From assembly GCA_016743235.1 (NCBI GenBank), contig VRZD01000004.1, positions 180,506 to 244,505 of the forward strand: a stretch of 64,000 nucleotides of DNA, in the 5' to 3' direction. This DNA is from Pantanalinema sp. GBBB05 (lineage in GTDB: Bacteria > Cyanobacteriota > Cyanobacteriia > Leptolyngbyales > Leptolyngbyaceae). Under the pieces are notes generated by a model. That model was not told the origin of the DNA and did no database searches. It saw only the letters and a list, made by a program, of their open reading frames with translations. Each line of letters begins with the position of its first letter. The first letter of the stretch is position 1. Position numbers and translations under genes: made by a program. Of the stretch, positions 47,640 to 56,774 are shown piece after piece.

Positions 47640-49304
47640 TTAGAGCGATCGTAGCGCTTCCTCCAAATTCGCTAACGTCGTTTGCAACAATTGCAGTTGA
47701 TAGTGTTGTTCCGTCATTTCGTGCCCTTCAGCGGTGACTTCGTAATGGATCACTCGTTCTGCTACGATTTCATAACGTTGTAGTGCCGCTAGATTTAAGG
47801 CACTGAAATTGACTAAATAATCTCTGGCAGCTTCCAGGCAAGCATAACGGACTTGGGCTTCAGATAGGCTTGTAGAACCAGCTGAACTATCAGAGTCCAG
47901 CGTTTTGTTTAACAGATACGATGCTCCACCCAAAATTGCCCCAACGACAGGTCCCCCTAAGACGAGTCCTAATCCACCAGCTAACAGCGTTTCAGGGTTT
48001 AAGCTAGAGGATTTACCACCCGTATTGGTAGTAGGGATATGAGGTAGTTCGATTTGGGGCGGTGGCGGAAAACTAACTAAGAGTTGATTCGGACGATCGC
48101 GCTCAAAGAATTCACAGGCTTGCTGTATCCACTTCGCGACGGCTTGCTGATGATCGATCGCCGTTGCCTTAAATCCTCCCATTTCCCAGGCTTTAAACTG
48201 ACCTAAAAATAGGGCTTCGGCAGCATCATTCTGATAGTGATCCAGCAAGTTAATCAGCGATAACCATTCAGTGAATTTCGTGACGCTGGCAGTAAAGCCT
48301 CGATGAATTAATTGAGCCGCTTGTTGTTTAATCTGCACTCGCTGGTCACGCTTAGTGGTCACAGCCATAAGTTCGGTTTGTAGCTGTTCGGCTTGCGCCT
48401 GAAGCGCTTGCTGCACCTGATGTGAGAGCACCTTCGCTCTGGGGATTCGGGTCGCAGTTTGCTCTTTCTGCTGTTCCACGATCGTGTGCAGTGCCGACTC
48501 CAACATCGGCAGACCTGCCGCTTGAGCGTCAGCCATATTCCCTTTTAAGCGGGCACGTAAGGCAGGGAGAGCATCCACCCGATATAGATTACTGACTCCA
48601 GGTGGCAATTGAGATCGGAAGCTTTCGGCAACAAAGCGGAGACGGTTATAGACTTGCTTCTGTTCTTCCGGTTCTAGCAAATTCAGGAAATTGACGACGA
48701 AAATCACAGTTTCAATCCCTCGATCGAGTAACCAATCCCGCAAATGTTCCCGTTCACCCAAGGTCATGAGTTTACGCCCATCTAATACCTGGACGATTAA
48801 ATCAGCGGTGAGGAGTTGGTCTTTGACTAAAGCATCCTGGGCTTCTCGATCGTTAGTTCCTGGCAAATCAACCAGTTCTACCCCCAATTGCAGAAAGGGA
48901 TGAGGACAAAACACCGAGACGGCGGCTACATCATCCCGCATCCGTCGCTCGTCATTCAAAATGGCAAACTGTTTCAGGATCTCTGTTCCCGTTTCCTCGA
49001 TCGTTCTGCCATCCGTTAACCGAATTTGGCTACGCAACAGTTCCCCATACTGCACCGTAATAGCCGCTCCCGTAGTGGGAATTAAATCAATGGGTAAAGC
49101 CCGTTCGCCCAATAGAGCGTTCAACAAAGTGGACTTGCCATAATTGAATGGTCCAAATACCGCAATTCGAAAATTGGCGCGTCCAGTCTGCTGGCAAATT
49201 GCATGGACATCCTGTTGCAGCCGATGGTTGGCAGATCGTTCTAATAACCCTGCTGCCGATCGCAGCCGTTCTAACAGAGTCTGGTAAGCGTCCTGCGGCC
49301 CCAT
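47640..49304 (-). CDS. Dynamin-family GTPase (bacterial dynamin-like protein)
   Basis: 554 residues. The GTPase domain has P-loop GPFNYGKSTLLNALLGE near residue 50, a switch region threonine in LIPTTGAAI, and G3 DLPGTNDREAQ. A helical stalk follows, and near residue 435 a hydrophobic Gly-rich hairpin (LAGGLGLVLGGPVVGAILGG) that could insert into membrane. A C-terminal helix returns to the stalk. Such proteins remodel membranes; in Nostoc a relative (NosDLP) is structurally characterised. It probably forms a two-gene unit with the small exported protein. Confidence 0.85.
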   Translation of the reverse strand: MGPQDAYQTLLERLRSAAGLLERSANHRLQQDVHAICQQTGRANFRIAVFGPFNYGKSTLLNALLGERALPIDLIPTTGAAITVQYGELLRSQIRLTDGRTIEETGTEILKQFAILNDERRMRDDVAAVSVFCPHPFLQLGVELVDLPGTNDREAQDALVKDQLLTADLIVQVLDGRKLMTLGEREHLRDWLLDRGIETVIFVVNFLNLLEPEEQKQVYNRLRFVAESFRSQLPPGVSNLYRVDALPALRARLKGNMADAQAAGLPMLESALHTIVEQQKEQTATRIPRAKVLSHQVQQALQAQAEQLQTELMAVTTKRDQRVQIKQQAAQLIHRGFTASVTKFTEWLSLINLLDHYQNDAAEALFLGQFKAWEMGGFKATAIDHQQAVAKWIQQACEFFERDRPNQLLVSFPPPPQIELPHIPTTNTGGKSSSLNPETLLAGGLGLVLGGPVVGAILGGASYLLNKTLDSDSSAGSTSLSEAQVRYACLEAARDYLVNFSALNLAALQRYEIVAERVIHYEVTAEGHEMTEQHYQLQLLQTTLANLEEALRSL

Positions 49305-49430
49305 AGTTGTGTCCTTGAGTTGCTGGTACTAAGATAGCAAGCCCTACAGACCCACCTGTGATAACGGACACAAGTTGAGCAACGCTAACCAGTTTTGCAG
49401 ATTAAGCGTTGTGTTCCTCATGGCTGAGGC

Positions 49431-49471
49431 AAAACAACCCACAATCTCTTCCTGGGTTAAAGATCGTGGGT
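49431..49471 (-). terminator. Rho-independent terminator of the 47-residue ORF
   Basis: Read on the minus strand, ACCCACGATCT pairs with AGATTGTGGGT (one G-U pair), followed by TGTTTTG. It starts 28 bases after the stop of the small ORF at 49499-49642. Confidence 0.75.
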
Positions 49472-49498
49472 GATAGACATAAATATTCGCAACAAAAT

Positions 49499-49642
49499 TT
49501 AGTATTTCATCCCTTTCTTATGGACAGAGGCAAGTAGCTGCGGTCTAACTTGCTTGACCCATTGATCAAAATTAAATTCCTGGTACGAGTGATTTACCGA
49601 GTCTACTGTTTTGCTTCGTTCTTTGCTTGGTTCAGCTTTCAT
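49499..49642 (-). CDS. Small soluble protein of 47 residues, unknown
   Basis: ATG at 49640-49642, with GAGGACGGAGC directly upstream (two overlapping Shine-Dalgarno-like motifs). The protein is basic at the N terminus (KAEPSKERSKTVD), then has a compact amphipathic core YQEFNFDQWVKQVRPQLLAS and ends VHKKGMKY. The Phe-Asp-x-Trp-Val...Arg-Pro-Gln-Leu pattern looks protein-like rather than random. A strong intrinsic terminator follows 28 bases after the stop, so it is a self-contained transcription unit. I recognise no family. No signal peptide or membrane segment. Confidence 0.72.
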   Translation of the reverse strand: MKAEPSKERSKTVDSVNHSYQEFNFDQWVKQVRPQLLASVHKKGMKY

Positions 49643-50837
49643 GCTCCGTCCTCAATAAGTTCCAAATGATTTACCGTTCTATCTACCGTTGAAGCAGATT
49701 TACAATGAAAAAGCCAGAGCTGGCATACCTTAAAATGCAGAAATAGCAAGGATCAACTGCATTTCTCGCATCTTGTGAATCGATGGACCTAGGTCACTAC
49801 CAAACATCTCTCTTAGGGTAGAAATTATGGCTGTGTCAGCCTCGGAATTTGCAACAGCAAATTTGTATCTAAAACTACGAAAATTATACGCTTCTTAGGA
49901 AGCATTTGAGTTAAGCCAAGGCAAAGCTTAGGTCATCAAATGTCTATTCATTGGGGTTGAATCGCGATCGGGTGCTGTCCCAATTAAATTTACGTTTGTA
50001 TAGGAAAAACTCTTTTAGGCAAATGACTTATACCTTTTGTGCTCTACCACTTCATAGAAGATTAGGACAAATTGCCATCCAACAATCAGGATAACAATAT
50101 CGCTCCTTGAGCAGCAGGTTAGGTATTTTAAGATGTCCTAATTCTCCTGCTAAGCTAAGTAATCCTTTGGGTAGTGCTGAGAAATTACTAGCCCATGAGC
50201 GAGCAGGGAATAGAATGAAGAGGGATGCAACCGCAGCGGATTCCTCACCCTACATCGACCTAATTATGAATTTAATCTCATCTCAGTCATTCGTTAGGAT
50301 TGCTAGACCGATAGCAAGCAACTTGGCAATTTAGTATGAAGTGACACGGAATACACTTTGAAGTTGCTATAAAGAAAAGGTTTGTATACTTGTTCCTGCA
50401 AAAACCCGCAGATAGAGTTTATCTATACAGATGTAAACCTGATCTGAAAAGATTTCGAGTTGATGATTCCAGTAAACATTAAATGGTGATTACTACAAAC
50501 TGGCTAGCAACTAGTGCTGAAGTAATCAGTAGGTTTCAGGCGACCTGCAACTCTTTTTCTGATTCAGCCACAAGGACAAAAATCTGATTTCAATAATGCC
50601 CCAAGCAATGATTCCTGATTGTGATGAGTCACTCGATCTACCTTATTGCGGCAAACTCCAGTAACCCTCTAAATCTAGATATACCATTAACATGGTAACA
50701 GCGGGTAAACGGGAAAAAAATTCAGCGGTTCGCAATTTGCTGAAGCCCTTAGGGATGAATAGATATCACTGACCTGTACAGTCGTTCACTCGTCAGCAGG
50801 ATTTTTGCTATTAACACCTCACTCATCGGGAGTTTCC
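49643..50837. other. Gene-poor region upstream of rffA
   Basis: About 1.2 kb without a convincing gene. A 75-codon plus-strand ORF (50107-50334, TTG start) has no protein-like pattern. It holds a short hairpin GCCAG/CTGGC near 49713 and an operator-like inverted repeat TACCAT-TAAC-ATGGTA at 50682-50697, 141 bp before rffA. Base composition is more AT-rich than the flanks. An sRNA or a decayed gene remains possible. Confidence 0.4.
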
Positions 50838-52010
50838 ATGCACATTCCATTCGCTAAACTGCATACCACTGGGCAAGAACTAGAGTATATTCAGCAGGCG
50901 ATCGCTAGCGGACATATTACTGGAGATGGCAGTTTTACCAAACGCTGTCAAGCTTGGCTGGAATCAACGATTGGGTGTCAAAAGGCATTGCTCACCCACT
51001 CTTGCACAGCAGCTTTAGAAATGGCAGTCATCTTAGCGGATATTCAGCCAGGTGATGAAGTGATTCTCCCCTCCTATACCTTTGTATCAACCGCAAATGC
51101 GGTGGTATTGCGGGGTGGGGTTCCCGTCTTTGTGGATATTCGTCCTGATACGCTGAATCTCGATGAATCCAAAATTGAAGCGGCGATTACGCCTAAAACA
51201 AAAGCGATTATGCCCGTTCACTATGCTGGAGTAGGCTGTGAAATGCCAACCATTCGGGCGATCGCAGATCAATATAATCTGCTAGTGATCGAAGATGCCG
51301 CTCAGGCATCAATGTCTCGTTACAGTGGGCAACCCTTGGGGAGCCAGGGACATATGGCAGCTTTCAGCTTCCATGCCACCAAAAATATTGTGTCGGGTGA
51401 AGGCGGAGCCTTAGTTATTAATGACCCCACACTAGTCAAACGTGCCGAAATTATTTGGGAAAAAGGCACAAATCGTAGCCAGTTCTTCCGGGGTGAAGTG
51501 GATAAGTACACCTGGGTTGACATCGGGTCTTCCTATTTACCCAGTGAATTGGTCGCTGCCTTTCTCTGGGCACAGTTTCAACAGGCAGAGCAAATTATTG
51601 AGCAACGGCTCAACCTCTGGAATCGCTATCACAAAGCCTTTGCAGAATTAGAATTACATCAAGTGGCTCGCCGTCCGCGGATTCCCCTCCACTGTCAGCA
51701 TAATGGTCATATTTATCATTTATTGCTGAATGATCTAGAAACCCGCAGTCGTTTATTGGCACATCTGAAGGCTCAAGGAATTCAAGCTACGTTCCACTAT
51801 GTGCCGTTACATAGTGCCCCAGCCGGTCAAAAGTATGGTCGGGTTGCTGGCGATATGAGTGTCACTAATGACTTGAGCGATCGCATTTTGCGCTTACCGT
51901 TGTCTAGTAGCCTCACGGTTGCAGAAGTTGATCAGATTATTGCCTGCGTTTTGGATGGATTAAGCGATCGAGCCATCTTGGGTTCGGCTTCTATGGTTGC
52001 TACCCCCTAA
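50838..52010 (+). CDS. rffA: dTDP-4-amino-4,6-dideoxygalactose transaminase
   Basis: 390 residues from the ATG at 50838, which has GGGAG seven bases upstream; the frame is open from 50805 but that start lacks a site. It is a PLP sugar aminotransferase of the DegT/DnrJ/EryC1 family, with PLP lysine K182 in FSFHATKNIVSGEGGALV. MHIPFAKLHTTGQELEYI and GDGSFTKRCQAWLE match the RffA/WecE branch, which makes dTDP-Fuc4N for surface polysaccharide. No other sugar-nucleotide genes are adjacent, so the pathway is inferred. Confidence 0.88.
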   Translation: MHIPFAKLHTTGQELEYIQQAIASGHITGDGSFTKRCQAWLESTIGCQKALLTHSCTAALEMAVILADIQPGDEVILPSYTFVSTANAVVLRGGVPVFVDIRPDTLNLDESKIEAAITPKTKAIMPVHYAGVGCEMPTIRAIADQYNLLVIEDAAQASMSRYSGQPLGSQGHMAAFSFHATKNIVSGEGGALVINDPTLVKRAEIIWEKGTNRSQFFRGEVDKYTWVDIGSSYLPSELVAAFLWAQFQQAEQIIEQRLNLWNRYHKAFAELELHQVARRPRIPLHCQHNGHIYHLLLNDLETRSRLLAHLKAQGIQATFHYVPLHSAPAGQKYGRVAGDMSVTNDLSDRILRLPLSSSLTVAEVDQIIACVLDGLSDRAILGSASMVATP

Positions 52011-52036
52011 TCGGGTTCACTCACCTTGTCGCAGTA

Positions 52037-52070
52037 AGTGCCCCAGAGATTAATCAATCTCTGGGGCACT
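52037..52070. terminator. Bidirectional terminator between rffA and the nitrilase gene
   Basis: Perfect 15-bp stem AGTGCCCCAGAGATT (52037-52051) / AATCTCTGGGGCACT (52056-52070) with loop AATC, followed by ATTT. It serves the two convergent genes. Confidence 0.85.
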
Positions 52071-52105
52071 ATTTCATCGTCAGTTCAAACAAGAGAATGG
52101 CTGAA

Positions 52106-52918
52106 TTAAACAAACACGCGATGCTGCAAACAGGGCATTTGTCGACGAACCTGTTCTAACCGCGAAGGCTCGATCGCGGCGAGGGCAACCCCAGGCTTAT
52201 CTCCAGCATCGGCTAAGACAATCCCCCAAGGATCAATAATCATGGCGTGACCATGAGTTTGACGTAGGGCATAATGTTGCCCAGTTTGAGCTGGGGCAAT
52301 CACATAACAGGTATTCTCGATCGCCCTAGCTTGCAGTAGAACTTGCCAATGATCTTTGCCGGTATAAGCCGTGAAAGCAGCAGGTACGAATAAAACCTCA
52401 GCCCCCATTTGCGACAGGTGACGGTACAGTTCTGGGAACCGTACATCATAGCAAACCGATAAGCCAAGATTGCCTAGATCTTTCGAGGGGTAGACCGGGG
52501 GTAGACGCATCCCCGCCAACACAGTACTGGATTCTTGATAAGTGTTACCATCCGGCAGATTAACATCAAATAAATGCACTTTTTCGTATCGGGCTAGTTC
52601 GTCACCGTTCGGACCAATCAAGAGCGCCGTATTATGCACTCTGCCATTATCTACAGGTTGGGGAAAGCCACCACCCAAGATGGTGATTTGGAAGCGTTGT
52701 GCCATGACTTTGAGGAATTTTTCGCTAGCTTGACCGATCGCATCGGCTTGTGCCAATTTATCGGCTTCCTCACCCAGAAATGAGAAGTTTTCTGGCAAGC
52801 AAACGAGTTCGGCTCCCTGGCGCACTGCCAGATCAATTAGTTCTTCTGCCTGCACCAAATTTTTTTGCAGGTCAGGTAAGCTGGTCATTTGAATGGCAGC
52901 CGCCAAATAGGATTTCAT
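52106..52918 (-). CDS. Carbon-nitrogen hydrolase (nitrilase superfamily, Nit1-like)
   Basis: 270 residues from the ATG at 52916-52918; the longer frame adds nine unconserved residues. The catalytic triad is complete: E43 in CLPENFSFLG, K113 in YEKVHLFDVN and C156 in LSVCYDVRFPEL. The sequence best fits the Nit1 branch (deaminated glutathione amidase), a metabolite-repair enzyme that hydrolyses a faulty glutathione product. Substrate is assigned by resemblance only. It is convergent with rffA. Confidence 0.85.
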   Translation of the reverse strand: MKSYLAAAIQMTSLPDLQKNLVQAEELIDLAVRQGAELVCLPENFSFLGEEADKLAQADAIGQASEKFLKVMAQRFQITILGGGFPQPVDNGRVHNTALLIGPNGDELARYEKVHLFDVNLPDGNTYQESSTVLAGMRLPPVYPSKDLGNLGLSVCYDVRFPELYRHLSQMGAEVLFVPAAFTAYTGKDHWQVLLQARAIENTCYVIAPAQTGQHYALRQTHGHAMIIDPWGIVLADAGDKPGVALAAIEPSRLEQVRRQMPCLQHRVFV

Positions 52919-53308
52919 ACGCTCAACCCAAGATCGTCCAAACAAAAACTACTGAATCAATGATGGATAGTAACAGAACTATGAGCATCATCTGGCAAGT
53001 ACGTAAATATTGCCGCCCTGCCCATAGGCTTCCTCACGAAAATATTGGTTCAATCAACCGTTAAAACTAGAGCGAAACCGTACCAGCATACCCTCTTAAG
53101 GGTGTCTCCGTAGCCATCCTATCAGACATGTTAGAGATGAACTGCCGCCCAAAACCTTCTTTCAACCCTAATGATGATAGGTGGCAATTGAGGATAAGCT
53201 GATTCAGTTCACTCGCCTCGCACGATGCAGACGAGTGCTGGCAAGCGGGTATCATCGACGATCGCGATCAAGGATGACTTTAGTCCCTAAGCATTTACTC
53301 ACTAAATA
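52919..53308. other. Intergenic region between the nitrilase and Cys-rich small protein genes
   Basis: 390 bp. No gene supported; a 62-codon ORF (53067-53255) looks random. A small ACCCT/AGGGT hairpin occurs near 53090. No clear promoter seen. Confidence 0.35.
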
Positions 53309-53590
53309 TTATGGCTTGCCACACCAATCTGGACAGTGATCGCCATCCTGCCACCCATAAGGATGCAGCCCACACACTAACACAGTGCGCGTATCCTGGC
53401 GATAGCCATAAGCTACCCCATGGTAATGGCTACACCCCTGACAGACTTTAGGACGAGAAGAAGGGGTGCTAGTAAACCCAAGCTGCGATCGCAGGATATG
53501 CTGTTTGCTTTGCAACCGCTGCCAGCGGGCGTGATCAGCTTTTCTAAAAAAATAGTGGATCTTACCAAACGGATACTGAGCCGCGTTCAT
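53309..53590 (-). CDS. Small Cys/His-rich conserved protein, unknown
   Basis: 93 residues. The second half has regularly placed Cys and His: KVCQGCSHYHGVAYGY, then LVCGLHPYGWQDGDHCPDW with a final CGKP. A C-x-x-C...C...C layout suggests a zinc knuckle. I recall similar short proteins in other cyanobacteria but no name. The N-terminal half is basic with Phe/Tyr. It is 81 bases from the WD40 kinase gene, which lies upstream on the same strand, and could be its partner. Confidence 0.75.
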   Translation of the reverse strand: MNAAQYPFGKIHYFFRKADHARWQRLQSKQHILRSQLGFTSTPSSRPKVCQGCSHYHGVAYGYRQDTRTVLVCGLHPYGWQDGDHCPDWCGKP

Positions 53591-53671
53591 GAGTTTAGGT
53601 GTGAGGGGCTATTCTCTAGCCTACCCACAATTGTCTCAATCTTCACGCCACGATCGGGAGATATATAACGT

Positions 53672-55708
53672 CTATCGCGACTCTTGCACCTGCCAGAGTT
53701 TCACCGTATTGTCAGAACTGCCACTAGCAATAATACCACCATCTGGACTAATACTAACCGCATTAATGGGATGGCTTTCATGCAGCGTCGTCCGTAGTGC
53801 CCCAGTAGGTAAATCCCACACCCGAATCGTTTTATCGCTACTACCACTGACCAACCGCTGACCATTCGAACTCAGGGCAATTGAGTTTACAGAATCTGAA
53901 TGCCCTGATAGGGTGCGGATCACTTCGCCTTTCGCCAGATTCCAAACTTTGATGGTTTTATCTTTACTACCACTCACTAACGTTTTGCTATTCGGACTGA
54001 AAACGATCGCATTGACTGAATTAAAGTGCTTACCAGCAAAGGTATGGATTTGTTCACCTGTCCTTAAGTTCCAGAGTTTGATTTGATTATCTAGCCCACC
54101 ACTGGCTACCAATTGCCCATCGGGACTAATCGCTACCGCTCGAATCATACCTGCCAAGTTAGGAAAAATCCGTAAGGTTTCTCCAGTAGTTATCTTCCAT
54201 AACCGGATCGTGCGATCTTCACTCCCACTGACTAACCATTGCCCGTCAGTATGAATAGCCACTGAATTCACATCTCGCGTATGCCCCATCAAGGTTCGCG
54301 GCGACTGACCACTGGTTTGCCATACTCGCACTGTGTCATCATCACTACCACTGATAATGAATTGGCTGTCAGGGCTAAAGGTCAAACAATTGACGGCTTT
54401 AGTATGACCAGTAAGCGTTGTAATTAATTCTCCAGTCGTCAGGTTCCAAAGTTTGATCACATCATCCAGCCCACCACTAGCCACCAGTTGCCCATTAGGA
54501 CTAATAGCAACCGCCATCACCCAACGACTATGCCCAGCCAGGGTATGTAGACAGCGCCGATCCTGAGTTGTCGGAATCGGTGGTTTAGATGGCGGAATAG
54601 AATTGCCGACATGAGGAACCTGAGCACCACCAGAAACACGTGGCGCAGCAGCTCCTTGCCCTGATGTTGGTATGGGTGGATTGGAGGGAGGGGGAGCCGG
54701 AGGTCGGGAGTAGGGCGGACTAGAATAGGTCGATGACGGTGGATGAAAGGTAGGAGGGCTAGCCGTTACCCCACTAAACATACTCGGATTAGAGGTCGCT
54801 GGAGGACGGGACAAGGCTTGGCGTAAGTCTCGCATGACCGCATCTGCCGATTGATAGCGTTCACTGACCAGATCCTTCAACATTTTGTCCAGAATTTGAG
54901 CGATCGATTCGCTAATTTTGCCCCCCCGTTGCATTAATCGGTCCCGCCAGAGCCAGCGTCCTTCGAGCGGATCATACAAATCATCGGGCTTGGTTTGGGT
55001 CATTAAAAAAATGCAGGTAGCCCCAAGGCTATAAATATCACTGGCCGGAAAGGCACGCCCACTGCGAATTTGTTCCATAGGAGCATAGCCTTCGGTGCCA
55101 ATTTTCGTCCCTGGCAGGGAGGCAGTGGCAGTGGATAGCAGTTTCGCAACGCCAAAATCAATCAGGACTAGTTTATTGTCAGCCTTGCGCCGAATCACAT
55201 TAGACGGCGTGATATCCCGGTGAATGACCTGGTGATCATGGACGAACTTGAGAACCGGTAACACACCCACTAGGACTTCTCGAATCCGCTGTTCACTAAA
55301 ACTGCCTTGATATAGCAACTCCTGAAGCAACGTTTGCCCCTCAATGAATTGCTGTACTAGGTAGAGCCGCTGCTCCTGTTCAAAATAAGCTAGCAAAGTG
55401 GGAATTTGCGGATGTTCTCCCAATTCATGCAACCGCACGGCTTCTTGCTCAAACAGTTGCACAGCCTTATCGATCGACTTTGAGCCACCCTGGACTTGGG
55501 GCGAAAACTGTTTAATCACACAGCGGCTTTTCAAGCGATCTTCATCTAACGCTAAGTAGGTCTTACCAAATCCACCCTGCCCAATTGGTCGCACAACCCG
55601 ATAGCGATTGCGCAGCAGGGGAGTCAGCTTGGCTCCACAGTGCAGACAAAACTCGGCATCATCAGGATTCTGGGGCTGCTGGCAATCAGGATTTAAACAA
55701 CAGGTCAT
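53672..55708 (-). CDS. Ser/Thr protein kinase with C-terminal seven-blade WD40 propeller
   Basis: 678 residues from the ATG at 55706-55708 (an in-frame ATG lies 36 bases upstream). An N-terminal Cys cluster (CCLNPDCQQPQN and FCLHCGAK) precedes the kinase domain. The glycine loop GQGGFG, Lys66 in CVIKQF and DFG at 184-186 are present, but the catalytic loop reads HRDIT (163-167) where Lys is usual. A Pro/Ser-rich linker (~305-390) leads to seven WD40 repeats, one full propeller (HSRWVMAVAISPNGQLVASG and six more). Kinase-WD40 fusions are common in filamentous cyanobacteria; the substrate is unknown. Confidence 0.9.
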   Translation of the reverse strand: MTCCLNPDCQQPQNPDDAEFCLHCGAKLTPLLRNRYRVVRPIGQGGFGKTYLALDEDRLKSRCVIKQFSPQVQGGSKSIDKAVQLFEQEAVRLHELGEHPQIPTLLAYFEQEQRLYLVQQFIEGQTLLQELLYQGSFSEQRIREVLVGVLPVLKFVHDHQVIHRDITPSNVIRRKADNKLVLIDFGVAKLLSTATASLPGTKIGTEGYAPMEQIRSGRAFPASDIYSLGATCIFLMTQTKPDDLYDPLEGRWLWRDRLMQRGGKISESIAQILDKMLKDLVSERYQSADAVMRDLRQALSRPPATSNPSMFSGVTASPPTFHPPSSTYSSPPYSRPPAPPPSNPPIPTSGQGAAAPRVSGGAQVPHVGNSIPPSKPPIPTTQDRRCLHTLAGHSRWVMAVAISPNGQLVASGGLDDVIKLWNLTTGELITTLTGHTKAVNCLTFSPDSQFIISGSDDDTVRVWQTSGQSPRTLMGHTRDVNSVAIHTDGQWLVSGSEDRTIRLWKITTGETLRIFPNLAGMIRAVAISPDGQLVASGGLDNQIKLWNLRTGEQIHTFAGKHFNSVNAIVFSPNSKTLVSGSKDKTIKVWNLAKGEVIRTLSGHSDSVNSIALSSNGQRLVSGSSDKTIRVWDLPTGALRTTLHESHPINAVSISPDGGIIASGSSDNTVKLWQVQESR

Positions 55709-56150
55709 ACACACGCACCCAGGTGACGTATACTCCATTTTCACCCCGTTCTAGGGTTAAGACGGATGGATTGGTAAGGATTGTGCAGCGAACTCCAGTC
55801 GGCAACTGGATTGCTGTGCAGTATCTCATCATACTCTTGTGCAAGGGATGACGGGCAGCCGATCGCTGGACAGCATTTCAACGGATTGTGACACTTCACC
55901 AACAGGAACACCGAACATACCACTGATGGCAGTAGGTATCAGATATTACTGAGGAGGAATTGAGCGTTAAGGGCAAAGTTCGTAACTATAGCAAAAAAGT
56001 TAGCAAAAAGCTTTCACCTTAACGGAAAATTCAGCGATTTGTCAGAGCGAATTCGTTATTCTGTCACTCTCTTTCTGCTAGTATAAGCAGGTAGATTGTA
56101 GGCATCCCCCTTATGGGTGATTTTTAGGGTGTTTCTCAATATATAAGGCA

Positions 56151-56225
56151 ATGCTACTAGTTACACTGTTACTGATTAGTTCAACTGTTACGGTCTACTA
56201 CCTGCTGACCTATCAGCCACACTAG
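56151..56225 (+). CDS. Candidate 24-residue single-helix membrane peptide
   Basis: ATG at 56151 preceded by ATAAGG. The reading is MLLVTLLLISSTVTVYYLLT plus four polar residues, i.e. one transmembrane helix and a short tail. The size is below that of known photosystem and cytochrome small subunits, and I do not recognise it. A terminator-like hairpin just upstream may separate it from an earlier transcript. Weakly supported; it could be chance. Confidence 0.25.
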   Translation: MLLVTLLLISSTVTVYYLLTYQPH

Positions 56226-56497
56226 GACTGCACGGCTAGGTTCGGTTATCCCCGCTAGGTAAGGGTGACATAGCATCACTATCAGATCTGGTCAAGGATC
56301 ATCTGCATCGCCATTTGATCAGGTGGATCTGTAATATATGCTACCTACCCATCAGCTCCACAGTGTTTCTGCTACCGAGTTGAGACAGTTTCTTCCCCCT
56401 AAATGGGTCGCAAAATTCATACGGCAGTCCTCTGCTCTTATAACCATTACCTGCTGCCTCAAATCCGCTGCATTGAGGTAGATTATCTTTACACCTA

Positions 56498-56516
56498 GCT
56501 CTTGCATTGCAAGAGC
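56498..56516. repeat. 19-bp perfect palindrome
   Basis: GCTCTTGC-ATT-GCAAGAGC, perfect 8-bp arms around a 3-base centre, in the gap 260 bp before the TPR membrane protein gene. It could be an operator or a small hairpin. Confidence 0.5.
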
Positions 56517-56774
56517 ACTCTAAACCAATGTGGCTCTGGACCGCGCCCAACTATTAGCGAACTACGGCATCAGGATCCTGGCAAGAGGATACGCGATTTA
56601 GCCTATAAGCTGCGTATCTACACAAATCTGCTGCATCCTCAGCAACAGCCCACCGGTCAACCAACAATCGATTGATTGATTGCAAGGAAATTAAGCCCAG
56701 ACCTCAGCTCTGGAACATTTGTATCGGCAATGAAGACTTAATTATTAGCGAGCCACCCGCCCCTTTAAACCGCC

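Larger units (their letters stand above)
55709..56774. other. Gene-poor region upstream of the TPR membrane protein
   Basis: About 1.07 kb. Apart from a possible 24-residue micro-ORF (56151-56225), a terminator-like hairpin at about 56103-56126 (ATCCCCC/GGGTGAT, then TTTTTA) and a 19-bp palindrome at 56498-56516, nothing could be assigned. A 69-codon minus-strand ORF at 56341-56550 looks random. Confidence 0.4.

Noticed and set aside
50107..50334. 75-codon plus-strand ORF
   Set aside because: TTG start without a clear binding site and a sequence without recognisable pattern.
50428..50445. AACCTGATCTG, resembling part of a TPP riboswitch
   Set aside because: The CTGAGA element and the other conserved arm are missing, and no thiamine gene follows.
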